This document shows, in pieces, positions 9,417-18,221 of a stretch of 64,000 bases of DNA. Every line of letters starts with the position of its first letter. Within the stretch, counting starts at the first letter, position 1. Source of the stretch: Oscillospiraceae bacterium. GTDB taxonomy: Bacteria > Bacillota > Clostridia > Saccharofermentanales > Saccharofermentanaceae. The DNA lies in NCBI GenBank assembly GCA_902782125.1, contig CACZMA010000003.1, positions 1-64,000 of the forward strand, given 5' to 3'. The position numbers and the translations under genes are program-made. The notes under the pieces were generated by a model. That model worked only from the letters and a program-made list of their open reading frames with translations, did not search any database and was not told the origin of the DNA.

Positions 9417-10511
9417 TTACTTTTTCTTCTTGCTGTTCTTCTTGCTCTTACCGCTTACTTCTTCTCCGGCGCCTGCAGCCTCGAGAGCCGGCTTCTTCTT
9501 GAATACGGCATCCTTCTTTGCTTCAAGCTCTGCCTTCTTCTTCTCGTAAGGTCTTGAGAAGAGAACATATACGATAAGCTGTGAGATGATTCCCATAAGT
9601 CCGCCGACGAACCAGTAAAGACCCATCGCGGAAGGAAGTGTGAATGTTGTCCATACCATGAGGAGGGGCATCATCCAGTTCATCATCTTCATCGTCTGCT
9701 CTGTCGTGGAATCAACGGCAGCCTGATCCTTACGTGCAGGATTGAGCTTTGCGCGCTTCTTTGCCTCCTGCTCTTCCTTGTAACCCGGCTTCAGGATCTT
9801 AGTGAGCTGCATGGAACCGAAGTTCAGGATGAGTACGAGTACGGGAAGGATCATGTAGGGCAGCCACATCAGAGGTGATGTGAAGTTGCCCGACAGGATG
9901 TTCCAGGGCGTGATCGTGAGATCAAGGCCGAGGAAGTTAAGGTCGATCATCTGTCCCATGGCGATAAAGCCCTTATCGATGCACTCCTTCATGAAGGTTG
10001 CATTGTTGTTGAGGACCTGGATGAGACCGATGTGGTTTGTTGCCGTTACGGTATTGGCGATGAGCTCCTTCTTCTGAGCGAGAGCGATCATGGACTCCAT
10101 GTTCTCGATAGATATCTGTGACAGATAGATGAGAGGTCCTGATACGATACGCCAGATAGGCCAGATGAAGATGATCTGAATGAGGGGAAGCAGGCATCCC
10201 GACAGACCGCCGGCACCGTTCTCCTTCTGCATCTCCATAAGAGCTTCCTGATACTTCTCTTTGTCGTCGCCGTACTTTCTCTGGAGCTCGGCCTGCTTGC
10301 CTGAGAGGGCCTGCATCTTGAGCATGGATTTCTGGCTCTTAACGTTCAGAGGAATGAGAAGTCCTCTGATGATGATGGTCAGCATGATGATGGCTACACC
10401 GTAGTTGCCGAAGAATCCGTAGAGGATCCTTGTGAGCCAGCCGAAAAGGTCGCTCAAAGGGGCAAGCGGATCGAACGCCATTGCTGCCAGCTGAAAAATA
10501 AAAATCTCCAT
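9417..10511 (-). CDS. yidC: membrane protein insertase YidC/Oxa1 (SpoIIIJ type)
   Basis: This insertase helps membrane proteins enter and fold in the cytoplasmic membrane. It has five or so hydrophobic segments. The conserved groove Arg lies in TIIIRGLLIPL (near residue 49), and GLYWFVGG marks the final core helices. A very Lys-rich C-terminal tail should contact the ribosome. Unlike many Gram-positive YidC proteins it shows no lipobox Cys at the N-terminus. At 364 residues it carries an extra extracellular stretch near 160-200. The gene lies between yidD and jag. Confidence 0.94.
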   Translation of the reverse strand: MEIFIFQLAAMAFDPLAPLSDLFGWLTRILYGFFGNYGVAIIMLTIIIRGLLIPLNVKSQKSMLKMQALSGKQAELQRKYGDDKEKYQEALMEMQKENGAGGLSGCLLPLIQIIFIWPIWRIVSGPLIYLSQISIENMESMIALAQKKELIANTVTATNHIGLIQVLNNNATFMKECIDKGFIAMGQMIDLNFLGLDLTITPWNILSGNFTSPLMWLPYMILPVLVLILNFGSMQLTKILKPGYKEEQEAKKRAKLNPARKDQAAVDSTTEQTMKMMNWMMPLLMVWTTFTLPSAMGLYWFVGGLMGIISQLIVYVLFSRPYEKKKAELEAKKDAVFKKKPALEAAGAGEEVSGKSKKNSKKKK

Positions 10512-10530
10512 TAAACTGTCTCTCCGAAAA

Positions 10531-10743
10531 TCATCTTACGGGGTCGTACCCGCCCTTAGAGAACGGATTGCATCTCAGGATCCTCCAGATGCCCATCGCG
10601 GTGCCCTTAACGGGGCCATACTTCGTGACGGCATCAATCATATACTGAGAACATGTGGGTTGATACTTACAGTGGGGGCCGATGGCAGGCGATATGTACT
10701 TCTGATACCATCTTACCATGCCTATCAGGATCTTGGAGATCAT
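10531..10743 (-). CDS. yidD: membrane protein insertion efficiency factor YidD
   Basis: This 70-residue YidD protein shows the family signature [11 protein letters not shown] and a C-terminal [13 protein letters not shown]. It is thought to aid YidC-dependent insertion from the inner membrane face. Its ATG overlaps the rnpA stop codon (TAATG), as in many bacteria, which implies coupled translation. Confidence 0.95.
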   Translation of the reverse strand: MISKILIGMVRWYQKYISPAIGPHCKYQPTCSQYMIDAVTKYGPVKGTAMGIWRILRCNPFSKGGYDPVR

Positions 10744-11114
10744 TACCTGTCACCCTTTAAATGAAGTCTGGCCAGACAGGAATCAAGATCTGAGAGCAGG
10801 ACCCGGTACGGCGGGATATCCTTGCCGCCACGGTATGTAAAAACGATATCTATCCCCTTGGGAAGATTGCTCTCATATGTCCTGAACGCTTCGCGGAGAA
10901 GCCTTCTGGCTCTATTCCTACCTACTGCCCCAAGCTCCCGTTTGTTTGCGCAGAACCCGGGTCTTATGACCTCGGGATCCACCGTACGGCAGCTCTGTCT
11001 CACACCCTTGCGGCGTCTCAATACGTGGACCGTAGTGTAACGCCCGGTAGCAAACTTGCCGCACCGGTACACCCTTGAGAATTCAAAATTGAATCTGAGT
11101 GCTTCGGGCTTCAA
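10743..11114 (-). CDS. rnpA: ribonuclease P protein component
   Basis: This is the protein subunit of RNase P, which matures the 5' ends of tRNAs with the catalytic RNA. The RNR motif is clear in [15 protein letters not shown], and the 123-residue basic protein has normal length. The best start is a TTG at 11114, preceded by GGAGG at 8 bases. The gene lies just after rpmH and overlaps yidD. Confidence 0.94.
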   Translation of the reverse strand: MKPEALRFNFEFSRVYRCGKFATGRYTTVHVLRRRKGVRQSCRTVDPEVIRPGFCANKRELGAVGRNRARRLLREAFRTYESNLPKGIDIVFTYRGGKDIPPYRVLLSDLDSCLARLHLKGDR

Positions 11115-11130
11115 GCTGCGCGCCTCCGTA

Positions 11131-11268
11131 TCAGACTGCTATCTGGTGTCTGCCCTTTGCTCTTCTTGCAGCGAGGACCTTACGGCCGCTTGCAGTCTGC
11201 ATTCTTGCACGGAAACCGTGAACCGTTGATCTGTGTCTCTTCTTAGGCTGATATGTCATCTTGCTCAT
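11131..11268 (-). CDS. rpmH: 50S ribosomal protein L34
   Basis: L34 is a small basic protein of the large ribosomal subunit. I chose the ATG at 11268 ([14 protein letters not shown]...), giving 45 residues, the family norm, with GGAGG 9 bases upstream. A longer in-frame reading to 11322 lacks a ribosome site and has no family counterpart. The motif [19 protein letters not shown] is characteristic. Most Firmicutes have dnaA directly upstream and divergent; here glycosyltransferase genes on the same strand take that place. Confidence 0.96.
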   Translation of the reverse strand: MSKMTYQPKKRHRSTVHGFRARMQTASGRKVLAARRAKGRHQIAV

Positions 11269-11345
11269 ATCTATATTCCTCCAAATCTTTAAAGCACACC
11301 CGCTCGTGCCGCGGCAGTGCATAGTTATACAAAATAAGCCTGTAG

Positions 11346-11375
11346 ATTATATTACGGGGGATGCAAGTTTGTCAA
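11346..11375 (-). promoter_or_regulatory. promoter of the rpmH-rnpA-yidD-yidC cluster
   Basis: On the minus strand there is TTGACA (11375-11370), an 18-base spacer and TATAAT (11351-11346), a match to both sigma-A consensus boxes. It lies about 80 bases before the L34 start and just after the surface-sugar operon ends, which separates the two transcription units. Confidence 0.8.
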
Positions 11376-11380
11376 GGAAA

Positions 11381-11395
11381 AGGGCTTTATGCCCT
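11381..11395 (-). terminator. weak terminator-like hairpin at the end of the surface-sugar operon
   Basis: On the minus strand AGGGC-ATAAA-GCCCT forms a 5-bp stem followed by TTTCCTT. The stop codon of the last GT87 gene lies in the loop. The short stem and broken T-tract make it a weak terminator at best. Confidence 0.35.
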
Positions 11396-12661
11396 GTCAG
11401 GCCTTAACTTCGGCTTTGGCTTACTACGATTCTTGAGTGTTGCTATTGTGTCCAGTATTGCATCTATAAAGCCCCACCCTGTTATAAGTAATAAGCTGAT
11501 TCCTATAATCTGCGTATTTATATTGACATCAGAGATAGTAGTAATTTCTCCAATCGTGATAGGGAAAGGTGCCAGGACAGCAATAAACATCAACATATAG
11601 ATCAAATCCGTTGGTTTTAGGTCCTTTTCTTTGCCGGCAATATACATAAGAAAAGGTGCAAGTATAAAGACCAAACAATAAGTATAAGAGAAGGAGGGGA
11701 ATCCAATCATAACAAGAGTCAAATACAGAATGCTCTTCCATCTCTTTCCAATAAGGAAAGCTGCCACGATCAGCAAGGCTGACAAGATATAAGCTGCTGT
11801 CTGTGCCCAGCCGAATTCTTCAGATCGGCCAAGCCAAACTCGACCTAGCATATTAAAAATATAAGAATAATTAACTTTATAACTGTTGCCATCATTGGCA
11901 AGCACATCGGAATTATATTTGAGACTATCTATCATCGATAATAAACTCCTGAATCCGCCAAAAGCCATAAAAGGCGCAAAGATAAAGAAAATGCCATATA
12001 TAGCGCATCTGATAGCTTCTTTCCAACGCCTGTCTCGAATGAGAATAAGGCCCAAAATAGCAGGATACAGCTTTACTCCTGCGCTAAAGGCAAGCCCGAT
12101 AAGAGCTAATTCGCGAAGCCATCGCTTATCACTGTCATAATAGCAAATGAAGATCATTATCCCGGCTAAACTATAGATAATGATGTTTCCTCGTTCAAGC
12201 ATCCAAAGAAACGGGGTCGTGACAAAAAAAGCCAATATCACAAATCTATTCATTGGTTTTGAAGTCTTCAGATAGTCAGCTAGCACCCATGTCATGATCA
12301 CTATAGGAATTGCTATAAAAAGCAGGAAAGACATCATAGGTGCTTGTTCTTCCCTCAAAGGAGGAGTGCAGGAAAGCATGCCATATGAAATAGTTCTGGA
12401 AAACAAATAGAAGATCAGCTCCGCCAGTGGCGGATACATAGTAATAAAGCTGTATGGATCTCTGTTAGAAACAACAAACAGGCAATTAAAATAATCCATA
12501 AACACATCCGATGTCATTCGGAAAAAAAGTTGTCCTAAAAGGGAATCTCTGAATACAACCGCTACAAAAACAAAAGCGGCAAAAGCAAATAGGATGGCGG
12601 CCACCGTTATCCTTCTTGCTTGAGTCTGCCTATCCTCGCCTAACATTGATTTAATCTTCAT
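11387..12661 (-). CDS. GT87-like (DUF2029) polytopic membrane glycosyltransferase
   Basis: This 424-residue integral membrane protein has about nine to eleven hydrophobic segments. It resembles GT87/DUF2029 transferases, which take a sugar from polyprenyl phosphate on the outer membrane face. Family-like signs are the acidic pair in VFMDYF after the first membrane helix, MYPPLAELIFY, and GVKLYPAILGLILIRDRRWKEA. It is a paralog of the 13264-14541 gene, with the same motif order. It overlaps gtrA by 11 bases. The sugar and acceptor are unknown; the operon suggests a cell-surface polymer. Base composition is AT-rich (about 37% GC in a sampled line) compared with neighbours near 50%, suggesting a different origin. 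Confidence 0.75.
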   Translation of the reverse strand: MKIKSMLGEDRQTQARRITVAAILFAFAAFVFVAVVFRDSLLGQLFFRMTSDVFMDYFNCLFVVSNRDPYSFITMYPPLAELIFYLFSRTISYGMLSCTPPLREEQAPMMSFLLFIAIPIVIMTWVLADYLKTSKPMNRFVILAFFVTTPFLWMLERGNIIIYSLAGIMIFICYYDSDKRWLRELALIGLAFSAGVKLYPAILGLILIRDRRWKEAIRCAIYGIFFIFAPFMAFGGFRSLLSMIDSLKYNSDVLANDGNSYKVNYSYIFNMLGRVWLGRSEEFGWAQTAAYILSALLIVAAFLIGKRWKSILYLTLVMIGFPSFSYTYCLVFILAPFLMYIAGKEKDLKPTDLIYMLMFIAVLAPFPITIGEITTISDVNINTQIIGISLLLITGWGFIDAILDTIATLKNRSKPKPKLRPDRA

Positions 12662-13205
12662 TCTGTTTTTCCTGCTTCTCGCCTTTGCTTCTGAAAGCCC
12701 ATAGTTTGTTCAAAACAAAATTAACCGGGACACTAATCACGAGGTTAAGAAGCGGGGCGATGAATTTGTTTATTCCTAAGACATCTACCCACAACCAAGA
12801 TAGGACAGCAGCTAAGATAATTCCGGTAAATGCATAAGAAATATATGTCTTAATTAAAGCGTTAAACCAATTGCGTTTCTGTCCGTCTTTTAAAGTGAAC
12901 ACTACTCTGTTATTCCAATAAAAAGACCACAAAACACTTAGAATGAAGGATACGGCTATACCTATCTCTACATCTGGCGAAAATGCAAAAGAACCTATGC
13001 TCACTTGATTTGACAACTCTGTTGGAGCAAGAAGCAAAAGAGTCAAGGCATTCAGACAATAGGAAATAATGGTATTTGTTACACCCACCAAACAAAACTT
13101 CACAAATTGAAACACAGATTCCCATTGCTGATCATTAAAATCCTTGTGGAACAGTTTCAAAATCGGTGATAATACCGCTTTGACTAACTTGTCAATAAAA
13201 CTCAT
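12651..13205 (-). CDS. GtrA-family membrane protein (putative polyprenyl-phosphate-sugar flippase)
   Basis: This small four-helix membrane protein of the GtrA/PF04138 family is thought to move polyprenyl-phosphate-linked sugars across the membrane. The first helix carries the typical KFCLVGVTNTIISY, and the last ends in PVNFVLNKLWAFRS. The ATG at 13205 has a GAGG/GGGG stretch upstream; two earlier in-frame ATGs (13214, 13220) cannot be excluded. It has its own promoter with a palindromic site (13238-13267). It sits between two GT87-like genes and downstream of a GtrB-like GT2, which is the classical three-part Gtr arrangement. Confidence 0.85.
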   Translation of the reverse strand: MSFIDKLVKAVLSPILKLFHKDFNDQQWESVFQFVKFCLVGVTNTIISYCLNALTLLLLAPTELSNQVSIGSFAFSPDVEIGIAVSFILSVLWSFYWNNRVVFTLKDGQKRNWFNALIKTYISYAFTGIILAAVLSWLWVDVLGINKFIAPLLNLVISVPVNFVLNKLWAFRSKGEKQEKQNED

Positions 13206-13237
13206 TGGCCCCATCCTCATCAAAAACAAATCGAGAT

Positions 13238-13267
13238 ATTATAAACGCGCAATTGCGCATCAGTCAA
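13238..13267 (-). promoter_or_regulatory. internal promoter with palindromic operator-like spacer, before gtrA
   Basis: On the minus strand there is TTGACT (13267-13262), an 18-base spacer and TATAAT (13243-13238). The spacer holds the perfect 12-base palindrome GCGCAATTGCGC (13247-13258). The upstream gene's TGA stop lies within the -35 box. A repressor bound at the palindrome would block this promoter directly. Confidence 0.6.
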
Positions 13268-14541
13268 ACAGACACGTTCTTCTCTTTGCTGCGCCCTTTT
13301 AAAAAGTTGATCAAAATGTCCCCCATTAGAACTACTGACATTACTATTGCACTCCAGCATATTATCATCGTGTTGCTGTCATAATGAAGTTGTGATTCAC
13401 TGGCAATGCCCATTGGTAATGGTGAAAGCATAATCGTCATCATTAAGACATAGATATAATCAATAATCCTAATATGGCTATTATTTTTAAAGAAAGATAG
13501 CCATGCAATTATAATAAATATGATCATATATTTCCCGCAATTCTCAACAATACCAAGCATCGAAAGCGATAATAACGCAATTTGTTTCCATCTGTTTTCA
13601 GGCTTATTATCTGTAACAAAAACACAAACAATGAGACATGCTGCTGCGACCAGGCCACCAACAGTAAGTATAAAGTGATAACCTGTTAATCCAAAGATCA
13701 TAAAACTAATTCCGTTAGAAAAAGATATTCCGTAGTGATCCGTCTCTTTGAACTTTCCCAAAGAATCGAAGAATAGTCTTATCGCTTTGATTCCACCGAA
13801 AAAGACGAACGGAACTACGGCAAAAGCAACACCATATATGATTGTTCTGATTGCTTCTTTGATCTTCTTATCGCGAATCAATAGCAACCCAAATATGGCC
13901 GGATATAGTTTTATTGCAGCTGACAGCGCTAGAAAAATATATCCTAACTCTCTCATCCAAGAACGCTCATCGTCATAACAGGCAAAATATATTAATAGGA
14001 ATACGAATGAATAGATAATTATATTGCCACGCTCAAGTGAATATAATACTGGAGTGCTTAAGAATAATGACAGTGTAATGATAACTTTTTCAAGATAACC
14101 TCTTTTATTAAGCGGCTTTTGCATACTTCCAACAAAAAGGATAACGAAAAAGGCAATAAACAACAGGAGTGCGAATTGTGTTTCTTGAAAGCCTCTTATC
14201 CTGAATCCGCCTCTCTCAACCCACGGTTTAACATAAGTGCTTTTGGGGAGAAGTGATCCGAATACCTTAAATACCAAACAACATAGTGGGGGATATATTA
14301 CTTCGTGCTCATAGGGACCATACATTGTGTCATAGATACTATTATAAAAATCCATAAAGGTATCCGTTCGATCTCCCGGTATACCAAAAAATATAGTACC
14401 GAAAGTAGTTCCCGGATGGATCACTGCTACTACAATAAATACCCCAAATGAAGCAAGAATCAAAAGCGCCGATATAAGTTGCAAGCGCTTAACAGGCAGC
14501 TTTTTGTTAAGTTTATCTTCAAGCCTTAACTTCGTTCTCAT
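13264..14541 (-). CDS. GT87-like (DUF2029) polytopic membrane glycosyltransferase, second copy
   Basis: This 425-residue multi-helix membrane protein is paralogous to the gene at 11387-12661. It shares a DTFMDFYNSI acidic motif, VIYPPLCCLVFKV, LERGNIIIYSF and KLYPAIFGLLLIRDKKIKEA. It is predicted to transfer a sugar from a polyprenyl-phosphate carrier outside the cell. The start overlaps the end of the GT2 gene by 23 bases, so it is probably co-translated with it. Composition is strongly AT-rich (about 30% GC in one sampled line). Substrate and acceptor are not visible from sequence. Confidence 0.75.
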   Translation of the reverse strand: MRTKLRLEDKLNKKLPVKRLQLISALLILASFGVFIVVAVIHPGTTFGTIFFGIPGDRTDTFMDFYNSIYDTMYGPYEHEVIYPPLCCLVFKVFGSLLPKSTYVKPWVERGGFRIRGFQETQFALLLFIAFFVILFVGSMQKPLNKRGYLEKVIITLSLFLSTPVLYSLERGNIIIYSFVFLLIYFACYDDERSWMRELGYIFLALSAAIKLYPAIFGLLLIRDKKIKEAIRTIIYGVAFAVVPFVFFGGIKAIRLFFDSLGKFKETDHYGISFSNGISFMIFGLTGYHFILTVGGLVAAACLIVCVFVTDNKPENRWKQIALLSLSMLGIVENCGKYMIIFIIIAWLSFFKNNSHIRIIDYIYVLMMTIMLSPLPMGIASESQLHYDSNTMIICWSAIVMSVVLMGDILINFLKGRSKEKNVSV

Positions 14542-15472
14542 CGAAATTGAGTCTCTCCTCCTCGATTACAAGGGGTCTGTTCATAATGCGTTGGTTCATG
14601 CTCATGATGTACTCGCCTATGAATCCGAGGAACAGCATGATAACTCCTCCGAAGAAGAAGATACCGATGACAACGGGAGCCTGGCCGGCTTCGAATCCGT
14701 ACCAGTTAACGAGCTTCATAATGAGATATACGAGGCCTATGATGAAGCTGAAGAATGCGACTATCGCACCTCCGAATACTCCGAGTCTCAGGCCTAACTT
14801 CGTATATGTCGTGATCGACTGCATAGCAGCGTCATAGAGTGTGTACCAGTTGTTGTGTGTCTTGCCTGCACGGCGCTTGGGCTGCTCGTACTCGACTTCG
14901 CATCTCTTGTAGCCGAGCTCTGCGACAACGCCTCTGATGAACGGGATCGGATCGTGAAGATCGCGAAGGACCTGAACGAAAGACTTGTCATAGAGACCGA
15001 AGCCAGTGAACTGCTCGATCATCTCTACGTCGGACATCTTCTTCATCATCTTGTAGTAGACAGATCTCAGGAAGTAGATGAACGGATTCTCCTTGGAGGA
15101 AGTCTTGACCGCGCTTACGATCATGTATCCCTCCTCCCACTTCTTGACGAATGTGGGGATGAGTTCCGGCGGATCCTGGAAGTCGCAGCACATGGTAACA
15201 GTGCAGTCACCTGTTGTCTGAAGGATGCCGTAGTAAGGAGAATTGAACTGTCCGAAGTTCCTTACGTTGAATATAGCCTTGATCCTGGGATCGTTCTTGC
15301 ACATCTCGCGCAGATAGACCCTTGTCGCATCAGTCGAGCAGTTGTCGATGAAGAGGATTTCATAGTCGTAATTGGACAGATCCCTCTCGAGGACTTCCTT
15401 AACTGCCGCAGCTATCTCCCTGACATTCTCTTCTTCGTTGTAGCAGGGTATCATTACGCTAATCTTCTTCAT
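14519..15472 (-). CDS. GT2 polyprenyl-phosphate sugar transferase (GtrB/DPM1-like)
   Basis: This GT-A-fold transferase is predicted to load a sugar from a nucleotide donor onto undecaprenyl phosphate at the cytoplasmic face. The N-terminal part has IPCYNEEENV and the metal/donor motif CCDFQDPPE (Asp97 and Asp100), as in GtrB and dolichol-phosphate-mannose synthases. Two C-terminal membrane helices (about 225-295) follow. I chose ATG 15472, which overlaps the previous stop as ATGA and has AGGAG 8 bases upstream. An earlier in-frame codon at 15496 is less likely. The operon makes the CDP-dideoxy sugar the obvious candidate donor, but specificity cannot be read directly. Confidence 0.85.
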   Translation of the reverse strand: MKKISVMIPCYNEEENVREIAAAVKEVLERDLSNYDYEILFIDNCSTDATRVYLREMCKNDPRIKAIFNVRNFGQFNSPYYGILQTTGDCTVTMCCDFQDPPELIPTFVKKWEEGYMIVSAVKTSSKENPFIYFLRSVYYKMMKKMSDVEMIEQFTGFGLYDKSFVQVLRDLHDPIPFIRGVVAELGYKRCEVEYEQPKRRAGKTHNNWYTLYDAAMQSITTYTKLGLRLGVFGGAIVAFFSFIIGLVYLIMKLVNWYGFEAGQAPVVIGIFFFGGVIMLFLGFIGEYIMSMNQRIMNRPLVIEEERLNFDENEVKA

Positions 15473-16410
15473 CTCGTGTACTCCTTTTTGTACCATTCTA
15501 CGGTCTCTTTTATTCCTTCTTCGAAAGTATAGTCGGGAACAAAGCCGGTATCTTCCGTGAGCTCACTTATATCTGCGCACAGATACATTACCTGGCCCGG
15601 ATAATAATCGACTTCTCCGAATCCTATGTCAACCGACGGATTCGTTGCATCTCTTATAGCGGTTATATATTCACTTAAAGGACGGACCTTGCCGGATCCC
15701 ACAGGATACACCTTGCCGTCAACGCCTTTGGTAAGTGCGAGGAAGAACGCTTTCGCCGCGTCCTTGCAATAAAGGTAATCCCACATCTGCTCGCCCTTTG
15801 TGTAAGATGCTTTCTTACCGTCCAGCATGGTTCCGATGCCGCTCATTACCATGGTGTGCATTCCGTCGTAAGCACCGAATGTGCTGAGTATTCTTACCCA
15901 TACGTGCTTCATGCCGAACTTCTTTGCTTCCACTCTGGTCATCTGACCTGCGGCAAGCTTGCCAATTCCGTATCCGTTCTCGGGGAAACAGGGAGTGTCG
16001 CCGGCAAGCTTGATGCCGTCTTTCACCCTGCCGTATTCTGCCTGGGAACCTGCGCCCATGAAGGCCTTGCAGCCGATCTTTGCCGCAGCGCGGACAGCCT
16101 CGACGGAGTATCTGACGTTCTTTATCTGGATGTCCATGTCATTCCTGGAATCACCGTGGGTTCCGTCCCACGCGAAATGGAAGAACAGCTCCGCCTCTCC
16201 TATTCCGGAAGCCTTAAGGACTTCGGGGAGCGTTCCGATCTCATCCATGTCGAGCTCGACAACGGTCACATTATCGCTGACGGGAACATTGCCTGCTCTT
16301 GAAGAACCGGGTCTTATAACTGCTATAACGTCATAGCCTTCGGATACCAGAAGGTTCGTTAAGGCTATTGCCAGCATTCCTGTCGCGCCTGTGACTATTG
16401 CTCTTTTCAT
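15469..16410 (-). CDS. NAD(P)-dependent epimerase/dehydratase-family reductase (possible YerF-like final reductase)
   Basis: This extended short-chain dehydrogenase has the Rossmann motif TGATGML (residues 7-13) and the catalytic YxxxK (Tyr147, Lys151). Such enzymes reduce keto-sugar nucleotides, as in CDP-paratose or CDP-abequose synthases. In yersiniose synthesis, YerF reduces the side-chain ketone after the ThDP enzyme acts. Its position directly after the ThDP gene (ATGA overlap) suggests the YerF-like step. A C4 reductase giving paratose or abequose is the main alternative. The start codon overlaps the upstream stop and the downstream start overlaps its own stop. Confidence 0.75.
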   Translation of the reverse strand: MKRAIVTGATGMLAIALTNLLVSEGYDVIAVIRPGSSRAGNVPVSDNVTVVELDMDEIGTLPEVLKASGIGEAELFFHFAWDGTHGDSRNDMDIQIKNVRYSVEAVRAAAKIGCKAFMGAGSQAEYGRVKDGIKLAGDTPCFPENGYGIGKLAAGQMTRVEAKKFGMKHVWVRILSTFGAYDGMHTMVMSGIGTMLDGKKASYTKGEQMWDYLYCKDAAKAFFLALTKGVDGKVYPVGSGKVRPLSEYITAIRDATNPSVDIGFGEVDYYPGQVMYLCADISELTEDTGFVPDYTFEEGIKETVEWYKKEYTR

Positions 16411-18221
16411 TGAGGTACGGACTCCTTGATAGCATCGAATTCTTCCCTTTCAAGGAAGGGGAACATGTCCTCGATCGGAGGTGATACGATCTTGCCGTCA
16501 GGCAGCACCTTGGATGAGAGTTTCGGTGAGAATGTCTGCTTGTCAGACAGGACTACCTCGCAGAGAACGGGATCGTTGCCCTCAAGCACTTCCTGTACCT
16601 TTACTTCGATATCACTACTGTCATCGATCTTAACGTATCTCATGCCGTATGCCCAAGAGAGCTTCTCGAGGTCCGGGAAGCTCAGACCATTACCGTCGCA
16701 GACGCCTACGAGCGGGGGCTGAAACAGGTTCGTCTGTGTCTGTCTAATTGAGTGATATCCATTATTGTTAAGGATAAATGTCTTGAGGTTCATCTTATTG
16801 TAGATGACAGTCTGCATCTCCTGGATGTTCATCTGGAAAGACCCGTCGCCATCGATGCAGATTACTCTCTCTCCGTCCTTGGCAACTGCACATCCCACTG
16901 CAGCGGGGAAACCGTATCCCATTGCAGCGCAGCCGGAATTGGTGAAGAGCCTTGTACCCTCCTTGATGTGCATACCCTGGAAGGTAATGACACATGCGGA
17001 ACCATTGCCGCAGATGACACTCTCATTCTCTGTTATCGTCTTGCTCATCTTATCGATGAATACATAAGGATTAACCGGTGATTTTACTTCGTCATACTCA
17101 GGGAGGCAGGCGGGGAATCTTGCATCGATGTCCCTGCACCACTTGAGCCATGCATCGTGTCTTCCGTCTGCTTCATATCCGCTCTTGTTGATGGATACGA
17201 GAACATCCTTGAGGTCGGCATTGATCTTCATGTCGACATTTACCGTAGGCTTCTCGAGCTCTGCGGGATCGATGTCAACAACGATCTTGTAGGCATCCTT
17301 TGCCCATGCCTTGTAGTTGTAACTGATCATCCTTATGTTCATCCTGCAGCCGACCACGAAGATAAGGTCGCTGGACTGTACTACGAAATTACCGCCTCTT
17401 GTGCCTACCGTGCCCGGTCTTCCGCAATAATACGGATTATCATCGGGCATAAGGTCGTGCGCGTTCCATGCCGTAACTACAGGTATCTTGAGCTTGTCGG
17501 CTGCTGCAAGAAGATCCTTCTCTGCGCCGGCAAGCCTGACTGCGGTGCCAGCAAGGATAACCGGGCGTCTTGCTTCAGAGATCTTCTTCAGGATCTCTTC
17601 GGTCTTTGCTTCGTCATATACGGGTACTTCCATCGCTGCGAGTTCGTCCATCTCGGGCGTTCCCTCGAAGTGCTTAAGTCCGTCTTCTTCTACCTTTGCG
17701 GCTTGAACGTCGAGCGGAATATCCAGCCAGACAGGACCTTTCCTGCCGTTGTTTGCAAGGTACCATGCCTTCTCGAGGTGATACATGATCTCTTCGGGAT
17801 CAGTTACCATGACTGCATATTTTGTCATGCAGGAAACCGCATCGACGATGGGGAATTCCTGATCTCCCAGCTGGCGGAGTCCGAGCTCGGGAACTGACCA
17901 TACGGTAGTCTCTCTCTTGACCTGGCCTGATACTACGAACATGGGGATGGAATCCAGATAGCCGCCCATGACTCCGGTGATGGCATTAGTTCCGCCGGGA
18001 CCGGATGTAACGCAGCAACCTGCGATCTTACCGGTGAGTCTTGCATAGCCTTCTGCCGCGATCGAGCAAGCCTGCTCGTGGTGGTTATAGATACATGTGA
18101 GATTCTCGTTGTGACCGAAAGCATCGTTCAGGTGCATCGCGCCTCCGCCCGTGACGGTAAACATGTGCTTTACGCCCTTTGATACAAGAAAATCTGCGAT
18201 GATATGTGCTACTTTACGCAT
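16407..18221 (-). CDS. thiamine-diphosphate enzyme of acetolactate-synthase type (candidate YerE-like sugar carboligase)
   Basis: This 604-residue enzyme has the three-domain layout of acetolactate synthase and pyruvate decarboxylase. The ThDP-activating Glu49 lies in YNHHEQ, and the cofactor motif GDGSFQMNIQEM runs to NNNGY about 25 residues later. YerE, a related enzyme, decarboxylates pyruvate and joins the two-carbon unit to C4 of CDP-4-keto-3,6-dideoxyglucose. That substrate would be made by the three ddh genes upstream. I chose ATG 18221 because GGAGG lies 6 bases before it, while the ATG at 18227 is too close. The 3' and 5' ends overlap neighbours. A true acetolactate synthase is less likely, since no ilv genes are nearby. 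Confidence 0.8.
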   Translation of the reverse strand: MRKVAHIIADFLVSKGVKHMFTVTGGGAMHLNDAFGHNENLTCIYNHHEQACSIAAEGYARLTGKIAGCCVTSGPGGTNAITGVMGGYLDSIPMFVVSGQVKRETTVWSVPELGLRQLGDQEFPIVDAVSCMTKYAVMVTDPEEIMYHLEKAWYLANNGRKGPVWLDIPLDVQAAKVEEDGLKHFEGTPEMDELAAMEVPVYDEAKTEEILKKISEARRPVILAGTAVRLAGAEKDLLAAADKLKIPVVTAWNAHDLMPDDNPYYCGRPGTVGTRGGNFVVQSSDLIFVVGCRMNIRMISYNYKAWAKDAYKIVVDIDPAELEKPTVNVDMKINADLKDVLVSINKSGYEADGRHDAWLKWCRDIDARFPACLPEYDEVKSPVNPYVFIDKMSKTITENESVICGNGSACVITFQGMHIKEGTRLFTNSGCAAMGYGFPAAVGCAVAKDGERVICIDGDGSFQMNIQEMQTVIYNKMNLKTFILNNNGYHSIRQTQTNLFQPPLVGVCDGNGLSFPDLEKLSWAYGMRYVKIDDSSDIEVKVQEVLEGNDPVLCEVVLSDKQTFSPKLSSKVLPDGKIVSPPIEDMFPFLEREEFDAIKESVPQ

